Source: Chloroflexota bacterium
Lineage (GTDB): Bacteria; Chloroflexota; Dehalococcoidia; Lucifugimonadales; UBA3495
Direction: 5' to 3'
Length of the DNA: 7,689 bases
Assembly: GCA_022561675.1 (NCBI GenBank)
Contig: JADFQT010000119.1
Location: forward strand, 1 to 7,689
A program made the position numbers and the translations under genes. Of the stretch, positions 1-5,031 are shown piece after piece (the stretch's first letter is position 1; each line of letters begins with the position of its first letter). The notes under the pieces were generated by a model. That model did no database searches. It was not told the DNA's origin and saw nothing but the letters and a program-made list of their open reading frames with translations.

Positions 1-27
1 CGGATAGGAACAATAGGAGATGGGAAC

Positions 28-1029
28 GTGGAACAAGCAATTCGTCCCGAAGCAATCATGCGTATTCGCGATGCCGTTAACCCGCCATTTGCTCTGCTCG
101 CGGGAATTCAGTTGGGTGTGTTTACGACTTTAAATCAAGGAGCAGCCACTGCCCAAGAAGCCGCGGATAAGTTGGGCGTCCACGCAGGTAAATTGGAGGT
201 GCTTTTGTACGCGTTGGTGCCTACAGGTCTGATTTTGGTGGAAGATGGGCGCTTCTTCAACTCTCCCGAAGCAGAACAGTTCTTAGTCGAGGGCCGCCCT
301 GGGTATTTGGGGGAAGGGTACGTCAGTACAGCTGAGGGGCGCTGGCAGGCATTACTCAAAACTGCAGATTCTGTCCGAACCGGCACGGCTCAGGCGAAGC
401 TAGATTACACCGACGCTTCCGAAGAACAGTTGAACATTCACTACAAGTCCTTCTTTGCCCAAACCCAATCAAAAGGTCGCAGCTTGGCTGGACTGTTTGA
501 CTTTACCAAGCACCGACGATTGCTCGACGTAGCAGGTGGCACCGGAGGACTAGCGGCGGCTCTGACGAAAGAATGTCCCAATCTCCACGCGACGGTCATA
601 GATCTGCCAGAGGTTACTCCAACCACCCAAAGATATGTGGATGAAGCGGGCGCCGGTGACCGGGTAACGGTCCTTGCCGGAAACGTTGTTAGCGGGCCGA
701 TAGTGGGCACCTACGACGTTGCAGTGGTGAGCAATTTTCTGCCAGTGCTTTCCAAAGAGGAAGCTCGACAGACCATTGTCAATCTGGGGCGGGTCATTGA
801 GCCAGGAGGGGTAATCTACCTTGCTGACCAAGGAACAATAGATGACACTCGATTTTCACCAGCCGGTATAGCGCAGAGCAGCCTATTTTTCATCAACGCT
901 TTCGATAACGGCTGTCCGAAGACCGAAAGCGAACGCCGGGCGTGGCTGGAAGAAGCGGGTTTTCAGGAAATAAAACGGCTACCTTTCCCCGAAGGAGGGA
1001 GCATTATGGTAGCCGAAATGCCGGGTTAG
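28..1029 (+). CDS. SAM-dependent O-methyltransferase-type protein (winged-helix dimerisation domain plus class I methyltransferase)
   Basis: The 333-residue protein starts at GTG, with AGGAGA at 15-20 placed 7 nt upstream. Residues about 10-100 look like the winged-helix dimerisation domain of plant/bacterial small-molecule O-methyltransferases (GIQLGVFTTL, then AADKLGV and a DGRFFNSPEAEQFLV wing). The class I Rossmann domain follows: SAM motif I is LLDVAGGTGG (165-174), motif II is VIDLPEV (190-196), and the late strands include GVIYLADQG (261-269). Length and domain order fit the acetylserotonin/hydroxyneurosporene O-methyltransferase-like family. Family members would transfer a methyl group from SAM to a small hydroxylated compound in the cytoplasm; the substrate cannot be told. 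The segment that often reads LHDW, with the catalytic His, here reads SNFLPVLSKEEA (235-246), so an alternative mechanism or non-methylating role is possible. It looks like a stand-alone gene, separated by 357 bp from the phage cassette. Confidence 0.88.
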   Translation: MEQAIRPEAIMRIRDAVNPPFALLAGIQLGVFTTLNQGAATAQEAADKLGVHAGKLEVLLYALVPTGLILVEDGRFFNSPEAEQFLVEGRPGYLGEGYVSTAEGRWQALLKTADSVRTGTAQAKLDYTDASEEQLNIHYKSFFAQTQSKGRSLAGLFDFTKHRRLLDVAGGTGGLAAALTKECPNLHATVIDLPEVTPTTQRYVDEAGAGDRVTVLAGNVVSGPIVGTYDVAVVSNFLPVLSKEEARQTIVNLGRVIEPGGVIYLADQGTIDDTRFSPAGIAQSSLFFINAFDNGCPKTESERRAWLEEAGFQEIKRLPFPEGGSIMVAEMPG

Positions 1030-1069
1030 GTTCCCATGAATCCCCACGGCTTTCAGTCGTTGCGTTTAG

Positions 1070-1109
1070 GGCCCTCTCCGGCTCCTTTTTAGGAATCTCC
1101 GGAAGGGCC
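1070..1109. repeat. Imperfect palindrome / stem-loop downstream of the methyltransferase
   Basis: Arms GGCCCT+TCCGG (1070-1075, 1077-1081) pair with CCGGA+AGGGCC (1099-1109), with one bulged C. The loop itself can fold as TCCT-TTTT-AGGA (1083-1094). No T-run follows on the + strand, so a classical intrinsic terminator is not supported. It could still end or stabilise the methyltransferase transcript, or be a dispersed palindrome. Confidence 0.45.
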
Positions 1110-1271
1110 ATTGCTTTGCACTTCTTCCCCTACGAGTCCGATCCCCTTTCTCCAGCCAGAGTCCAAACCGAGGCTACACCGTTTTCCCTCTGCTGATGCT
1201 ATCGCCTACTGTTCCTTGGCGAAAGTTCTAAACTTGTAAGACCCAAATCCCCCGCACCTGACCGGCCCACA

Positions 1272-1301
1272 TTGACACCTCCGGTGCCCGAAGCATAGCG
1301 T
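1272..1301 (+). promoter_or_regulatory. Candidate promoter for the zinc-ribbon/terminase/portal cassette
   Basis: A perfect sigma-70-type -35 hexamer TTGACA (1272-1277) is followed, at 16-18 nt, by only weak -10 candidates (CATAGC or TAGCGT, 3 of 6 matches each). It lies about 90 nt before the cassette's first gene, in the right orientation. The palindrome at 1301-1350 would then fall at the transcript start or leader. This is suggestive only. Confidence 0.25.
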
Positions 1302-1350
1302 GAATTAGGTCAGGGACGGACCCGTTGAATAGCGGCCCGTCTCTAATTTA
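1301..1350. repeat. Imperfect palindrome, REP/MITE-like or operator-like
   Basis: AGGGACGG (1312-1319) pairs with CCGTCTCT (1337-1344) through one G-T wobble. Outside this, AATTAG (1303-1308) faces CTAATT (1343-1348), so the whole 50-bp stretch is roughly self-complementary. An A/T-rich run (TAATTTATTT) follows on the + side. Possibilities are a short non-autonomous element with terminal AATTAGG-type ends, a bidirectional terminator, or a binding site in the leader of the phage cassette. Confidence 0.45.
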
Positions 1351-1372
1351 TTTCCGCCCCCCACTTATATTC

Positions 1373-1380
1373 GGAGGTGA
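1373..1380 (+). promoter_or_regulatory. Strong Shine-Dalgarno that decides a TTG start
   Basis: GGAGGTGA is a near-perfect anti-16S match and stands 6 nt before the TTG at 1387. The downstream frame immediately encodes a CxxC knuckle, so TTG is preferred over the overlapping out-of-frame ATT/GTG alternatives. Confidence 0.75.
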
Positions 1381-1386
1381 TTCCGT

Positions 1387-1692
1387 TTGCGCTGCCGTCG
1401 TTGCGATTCCACCAGGTTAATACGCTTGGACAAAAAATTCTCCCGGGACAACGATGTCTTCCGTTGCCAGGAGTGCGGCTTCCTATTCAGCCCATCCACC
1501 CCAGCCGGGGCAATCCAGCAGCAGGTCCCGTCGCTAAAACCCCAAGAGCCCCCGGTTGGCCGAGAACCTCCTGTTGAATCAGTATTTATAGCCTCGATTA
1601 AAGAGCCCGAGAAGGATCCAAAGGAGGAGCCAGAGCCCGCCGGTTCTGGAGACCAACCGGGGCATCTGCCCGCTGAGAAGGGACAATCCTAA
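1387..1692 (+). CDS. Small zinc-ribbon protein heading the phage cassette
   Basis: A 101-residue protein begins at TTG behind an excellent ribosome site. Its first 32 residues form a four-cysteine zinc ribbon: C3-x2-C6, then C27-x2-C30, with the basic stretch RLIRLDKKFSRD between the knuckles. The remainder is a Pro/Glu/Lys-rich, probably disordered tail with no recognisable fold or helix-turn-helix. Its TAA abuts the terminase ATG directly, which implies co-transcription and probable translational coupling. In tailed phages the slot just before the large terminase usually holds the small, DNA-recognising subunit. This protein sits there but does not look like a classical small terminase. It could bind nucleic acid, regulate the cassette or act as an adaptor; none of these is shown. 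The gene is real with good confidence, the function unknown. Confidence 0.72.
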   Translation: MRCRRCDSTRLIRLDKKFSRDNDVFRCQECGFLFSPSTPAGAIQQQVPSLKPQEPPVGREPPVESVFIASIKEPEKDPKEEPEPAGSGDQPGHLPAEKGQS

Positions 1693-3207
1693 ATGACAGC
1701 GGGCGAAACTTCCAATCCCCAGATGCCCCCTTTGCCCGGAGAGTTGCCTGTCGGAAAGCTGTCCCCAGAAGAGTTTGCCCGGGACATACTGCGGGTAGAC
1801 CTGTGGCACAAGCAGAGCGAGGTGCTGTCGGCGCTGCCGGGCAATCAGCGGGTCGCCGTTAAATCGGGCAACGGCCTGGGTAAGGGTTTCTGTGCCAGCG
1901 TGGCGGTGCTCTGGTTTCTTTACAGTCACGACCCGGCCGTCGTGCTGAGCACCGCGCCGACCTTCCGCCAGGTCCAGCACGTGCTGTGGCGGCAAATCCG
2001 GCAGCTCCACCGGCGGGCAAAGGACACCCTGGGCGGCAAACTTATTGCTACTCGCTGGGAGTTGGCGGAGGATCGGTATGCCATGGGCCTCTCCGCCGAT
2101 ACCGCGGACGAGTTTCAAGGTTTCCACAGTCCCAATATGCTTATCGTGGTAGACGAAGCCGAAGGTGTCAGTGACGAGATTTACGAGGCCATAGAGGGCG
2201 TAATGACCTCGGCTGAATGCAAGCTTTTGCTCATTGGGAATCCCACCACCGTGACCGGAGTGTTTCGCCGGGCTTTCCACGAGGAGAGTCATCTCTATTA
2301 CAACGTGACCATCTCCGCACTCGACAGTCCCAATGTGACGGCCGGGAAGGTGCAGATTCCCGGTCTCACCACCGCTCGCTGGGTGAAGGAGCGTAAGGAG
2401 ATTTGGGGGGAGGACAACCCCCTTTACCGGGCTCGGGTGCTGGGCGAATTCCCTGACCTGGCTGAAGACGCGCTGATCCGGTTGTCCGAAATTGAAGCCG
2501 CCGGGAAACGTGATCACCCATCGTCCTTGGTGGAGCCGGCGGCAGACCAAAGCAAAAGCGCCAGCCCGGACCCGGCATCAACACCAGACGATAATGAAGA
2601 GTTGGCGCCATCCGTGGATGCAGCCCGGTCCGGCTCCGACCGCACCACAGATGCCAACACGGACCCGGCAAATGGTGAAGAGCTGGTGCTGGCTGTGGAT
2701 GTAGCCCGGTTCGGCTCAGACCGCAGCGTCATCCTGCGGCGGAGGGGCCAGCGAGTAGAGGAAATCAGGACCTTTCAAAAACTGGATACCATGCAACTGA
2801 CGGGCTGGGTGGCTGCGGCGATTCAAGAATTCCAACCCGACCGGGTGTGCATTGACGAGATAGGTGTGGGCGCCGGAGTGGTAGACCGGCTGCGGGAGCA
2901 GGGATATCAGGTCAAGGGCATCAACGTGGCCCGCTTGGCACGCCAAGACAAACTGTTCGCCAACCTGCGCGCCGAGGGCTATTGGCGATTGCGGGAGCTG
3001 TTCGCCACCGGCACGATCAGCATTCCCACGGACAGCCGCCTTATGGGCGAGTTGGCCGCCCTGAGATACAGCTACGACAGTCAGGGTCGAATAATCATGG
3101 AAAGCAAGGAGGCGATGCGCCAGCGGGGTCAAGCGTCGCCCGACGTGGCCGATGCTTTAATGCTGGCCTTTGTCGACCCACCAAGCCGAGCCCGGCTGTG
3201 GACTTGA
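1693..3207 (+). CDS. terL: Phage terminase, large subunit (packaging ATPase-nuclease)
   Basis: The 504-residue protein has the two-domain terminase layout. The N-terminal ATPase would drive DNA into a procapsid: Walker A-like KSGNGLGKG (57-65), Walker B MLIVVDE (149-155, D154/E155) and the coupling motif LLLIGNP (178-184). The C-terminal RNase H-like nuclease, which cuts concatemers into genomes, shows LAVDVARFGSDR (D336), VCIDEIGVG (D388) and SPDVADAL (D484, D487), so the acidic active site appears complete. ATG 1693 follows the previous stop directly, with AAGGGA at 1678-1683 as a modest ribosome site. Two oddities: Walker A ends in GKG instead of GK[ST], and the linker between domains (about 262-330) is expanded by a tandem duplication that copies nuclease motif I. 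It would act with the portal encoded just downstream. Assignment is confident; activity is not certain. Confidence 0.93.
   Translation: MTAGETSNPQMPPLPGELPVGKLSPEEFARDILRVDLWHKQSEVLSALPGNQRVAVKSGNGLGKGFCASVAVLWFLYSHDPAVVLSTAPTFRQVQHVLWRQIRQLHRRAKDTLGGKLIATRWELAEDRYAMGLSADTADEFQGFHSPNMLIVVDEAEGVSDEIYEAIEGVMTSAECKLLLIGNPTTVTGVFRRAFHEESHLYYNVTISALDSPNVTAGKVQIPGLTTARWVKERKEIWGEDNPLYRARVLGEFPDLAEDALIRLSEIEAAGKRDHPSSLVEPAADQSKSASPDPASTPDDNEELAPSVDAARSGSDRTTDANTDPANGEELVLAVDVARFGSDRSVILRRRGQRVEEIRTFQKLDTMQLTGWVAAAIQEFQPDRVCIDEIGVGAGVVDRLREQGYQVKGINVARLARQDKLFANLRAEGYWRLRELFATGTISIPTDSRLMGELAALRYSYDSQGRIIMESKEAMRQRGQASPDVADALMLAFVDPPSRARLWT
2545..2724 (+). repeat. Degenerate tandem duplication inside the terminase gene
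   Basis: Unit 1 (2545-2637, 93 bp) and unit 2 (2638-2718, 81 bp) abut, and a third partial copy of the unit start (GACCGC, 2719-2724) leads into the nuclease domain. The best-kept parts are CGGACCCGGCA (2567-2577 and 2660-2670) and the 48-bp stretches 2596-2643 and 2677-2724, which match at 39 of 48 positions. In protein, EELAPSVDAARSGSDR (302-317) mirrors EELVLAVDVARFGSDR (329-344). The reading frame is kept. The second copy contains the catalytic-type D336. Confidence 0.85.
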
Positions 3208-3287
3208 AGTCAAAAGATACACACAATCCGACGGCAAGCCCAAAACCCAGGACAGAAATGCCCATTACCGGCCCATCCGTAGAGCAC

Positions 3288-3292
3288 AGGAG
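3288..3292 (+). promoter_or_regulatory. Ribosome site that decides the portal start
   Basis: AGGAG lies 6 nt before the ATG at 3299. The ATG at 3293 touches it and is too close, and the upstream in-frame TTG at 3170 has no ribosome site and would overlap terL. Confidence 0.6.
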
Positions 3293-3298
3293 ATGTCA

Positions 3299-4639
3299 AT
3301 GATGATCAGTCCCACCAACGCCAGCGGCATCGGGTCAACCGACAGCGGGATCGGGTCAACATTGAAGCGAGCGTCCCGTAGGCTCCGGCTCCCTGCTATT
3401 GGCCGGTCGAGGGAGAAAGTCGGACAAAAAGTCGGACAGGCTTTGCCCACAAAAACCGCCCGGCAGACCTACTCGATAGCCACCCAGCAGCGCAGCAACC
3501 GAGCCGCAGCCTCGGATATACACCCCTTCCAGGAAATCATGGGCAGCGGCACTGGTTGGGCCCGCCCGGAGTACGGCAATTATTACGCATCCTCGGTTTC
3601 AGTATATTCCGCCATCAAACTTCGGGCAGATGCCGTTAGCCGACCTCCGGCCAGGCTGTTCCGCCCCGATTCTTCCGGCGGGAAGGTTCCGGTGGAAGAG
3701 ACTCATCCGGCCCAACAGTTGCTAAACCGGGCCAACCGCTGGTACACCCGAGGAGACCTCTGGCGGGCTACGGAGATCTACCTCAATCTGTGGGGTTCTG
3801 CCTTCTGGGCTTTGGATCGAGATGAGGAGGGAGTCAGGGAGATCTGGCCCTTGCGCCCCGACCGGGTCAGCATTCTGCCCGACCGTAAGCGTCACATCCG
3901 AGGATTCGTATATCAGGGGCAGAGCGGGCCCGTTCCCTATACACCCGAGGAGGTAATCTGGCTTCGTTACTTCAACCCGCTGGAGGAGTACGCCGGGCTT
4001 TCGCCTCTGGCACCTGCCAGACTTTCGGTGGACATGGGCATCGATGGCCTGAAGTTCAACCGTAATTTTCTGAGAAACTCCGCCCAACCCGACTTCGTGT
4101 TGCTCACCAACGATGACATGACCGATGCGGAAGTAGAGGATTTTTATAATCGTTGGGAAGCTCGCTATCAAGGTCCCGGCAACGCCCACCGCCCGGCCAT
4201 CGCCAACTTCATCCGGGACATCAAGACCCTGGGACTAAGTCACAAAGACATGGACTTTATGGCCGGCCTGCGCTGGAGCCTGGAGGAGGTCAGTCGAGTG
4301 TACGGAGTGCCCAAGCCGCTGCTGTCCGACCTGGAGCGAGCTACCTTCGCCAATGTAAACGCGGCGGAGCGCATTTTTTGGCGGAACACGATAGTACCGG
4401 AGCTGCGTTTCATGGAAGAGCAGCTGTCCCTCAACCTCCTGCCCCGGCTGGGCTACCCGGAGCTCACCCTGGAGTTCGACCTCAGCGCTATAGAGGCATT
4501 GCAGGAGGACGAGAACCGGCGGGTTCAGCGGGAAGTTCAGCTTTTGGACCGGGGGGTGCTGACCATCAACGAGGTTCGGAGACAGCGCAATATGCCTGAT
4601 GTAGCGTGGGGCGATACTTGGTCCAAAGCCCCGCGATAG
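3299..4639 (+). CDS. Phage portal protein, HK97 type
   Basis: From ATG 3299 the product has 446 residues. Portal proteins form a dodecameric ring at one capsid vertex, through which the terminase pumps DNA. Family features are clear: YYASSVSVYSAIKLRADAVS (95-114), the wing/crown core EIYLNLWGSAFWALDRD (159-175), YTPEEVIWLRYFNPLEEYAGLSPL (214-237), the stem helices and the conserved VYGVPKPLLSD...TFANVNAAERIFWRNTIVPEL (334-369). Near the end LLDRGVLTINEVRRQRNMPDVAWGD (415-439) is typical, but the protein stops six or seven residues later, where relatives often continue; it may be slightly truncated. The first 50 residues are Ser/Gly/basic and contain short tandem repeats (SGIGSTD-SGIGST; VGQ-K-VGQ). 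The gene begins 91 bp after terL on the same strand, the usual order. No protease or capsid gene follows. Starts at 3293 or 3302 are possible. Confidence 0.92.
   Translation: MMISPTNASGIGSTDSGIGSTLKRASRRLRLPAIGRSREKVGQKVGQALPTKTARQTYSIATQQRSNRAAASDIHPFQEIMGSGTGWARPEYGNYYASSVSVYSAIKLRADAVSRPPARLFRPDSSGGKVPVEETHPAQQLLNRANRWYTRGDLWRATEIYLNLWGSAFWALDRDEEGVREIWPLRPDRVSILPDRKRHIRGFVYQGQSGPVPYTPEEVIWLRYFNPLEEYAGLSPLAPARLSVDMGIDGLKFNRNFLRNSAQPDFVLLTNDDMTDAEVEDFYNRWEARYQGPGNAHRPAIANFIRDIKTLGLSHKDMDFMAGLRWSLEEVSRVYGVPKPLLSDLERATFANVNAAERIFWRNTIVPELRFMEEQLSLNLLPRLGYPELTLEFDLSAIEALQEDENRRVQREVQLLDRGVLTINEVRRQRNMPDVAWGDTWSKAPR
3323..3361 (+). repeat. 21-bp tandem microduplication in the portal 5' end
   Basis: Units 3323-3343 and 3344-3361 (partial) differ at a single base in the shared 17 positions AGCGG[C/G]ATCGGGTCAAC and encode SGIGSTD and SGIGST. 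A 12-bp tandem repeat, GTCGGACAAAAA/GTCGGACAG, lies close by at 3419-3439. Confidence 0.7.
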
Positions 4640-4702
4640 CATCGGGGAACCGGCCTGGTAAACATTCAGCTGAAATTTCAGTGAACCAACCCGCCGGGTT
4701 CA
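4629..4702. repeat. Cluster of three inverted repeats at the portal 3' end
   Basis: CCCCG (4629-4633) pairs with CGGGG (4643-4647) around the portal stop codon. CTGAAATTTCAG (4670-4681) is a perfect 12-bp palindrome. TGAACC (4682-4687) pairs with GGTTCA (4697-4702), or alternatively AACCC with GGGTT around GCC. No T-run follows any of them, so they are not standard terminators. They may mark a recombination or deletion junction, or regulatory sites. Confidence 0.5.
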
Positions 4703-4815
4703 GGAGGAAGCTGTAGCAATACAACCCGGAACCATTGGGCCGGGACCCTTGACTGAAAACGACTGGCCCGCTACTGCATTGGTGGACTGAAGGTGACTCA
4801 GGAGGACCCAGGGCG

Positions 4816-4845
4816 TTGACAGCGGGAGGTCGCCGGATTTACCAT
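4816..4845 (+). promoter_or_regulatory. Probable promoter of the tRNA-Gly gene
   Basis: A perfect -35 TTGACA (4816-4821) is followed after 18 nt by TACCAT (4840-4845, 4 of 6 -10 matches). The mature tRNA begins 12 nt later, the spacing expected for a tRNA promoter with a short leader. Confidence 0.5.
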
Positions 4846-4857
4846 CAAATTCCAGGC

Positions 4858-4932
4858 GCGGGCGTAACTCAGTGGTAGAGTGTTTGCTTCCCAAGCAAAA
4901 AGTCGTGGGTTCGACTCCCATCGCCCGCTCCA
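4858..4932 (+). tRNA. tRNA-Gly (anticodon CCC), CCA encoded
   Basis: The cloverleaf is complete by eye. Acceptor stem GCGGGCG (4858-4864) pairs perfectly with CGCCCGC (4922-4928). D stem is ACTC/GAGT (4867-4870, 4878-4881). Anticodon stem TTTGC/GCAAA (4883-4887, 4895-4899) closes the loop TTCCCAA, giving anticodon CCC at 4890-4892, which reads GGG. T stem GTGGG/CCCAT (4905-4909, 4917-4921, one G-T) encloses TTCGACT. Discriminator T4929 is followed by CCA (4930-4932), so the 3' end is genome-encoded. It stands alone between the portal and the ATPase. Confidence 0.96.
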
Positions 4933-5005
4933 ACGGAAGTTCTTGGGCACCGCTGGCTGGAGCAGCGCGAAGTGATATTCGTAACCTCTGTTCCCGCGGG
5001 TGCCT

Positions 5006-5031
5006 TAAAGATCCCGGCCTAAAGATCCCGG
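5006..5031. repeat. 12-bp direct repeat spanning the ATPase stop codon
   Basis: TAAAGATCCCGG occurs at 5006-5017 and again at 5020-5031, a 14-bp period. On the - strand the second copy holds the last codons and TAG stop (5019-5021) of the ATPase. CCCGGT/ACCGGG (5027-5032, 5038-5043) also forms a 6-bp stem here, without a T-run. Confidence 0.65.

Larger units (their letters stand above)
1030..1386. other. Intergenic gap without a convincing gene
   Basis: No reading frame here has both a ribosome site and a protein-like sequence. The stretch holds the stem-loop at 1070-1109, short inverted repeats (TCGCC 1202-1206 with GGCGA 1218-1222; AAGTT with AACTT around 1224-1236), a TTGACA hexamer at 1272-1277, the palindrome at 1301-1350, and the ribosome site for the next gene. 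Confidence 0.6.

Noticed and set aside
1023..1038. GGGTTAGGTTCCCAT resembling the tRNA T-arm GGGTTCGACTCCCAT, a possible attachment site
   Set aside because: Only 12 of 15 bases agree and similarity does not extend; it overlaps the methyltransferase stop and is most likely chance.
1579..2550. Long minus-strand frame of 323 codons
   Set aside because: It lies opposite the terminase and has no recognisable protein motif; the + strand shows clear terminase motifs.
3170..3298. Upstream TTG start for the portal, overlapping terL
   Set aside because: There is no ribosome site, the extension has no portal-like sequence, and AGGAG is well placed for ATG 3299.
4700..4933. Minus-strand frame starting MERAMGVEPTTFCLGSKHST
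   Set aside because: It is the reverse complement of the tRNA-Gly gene; frames with this wording are a well-known false annotation.
4951..4967. CGCTG/CAGCG stem after the tRNA as a terminator
   Set aside because: The stem is only 5 bp and no T-run follows.
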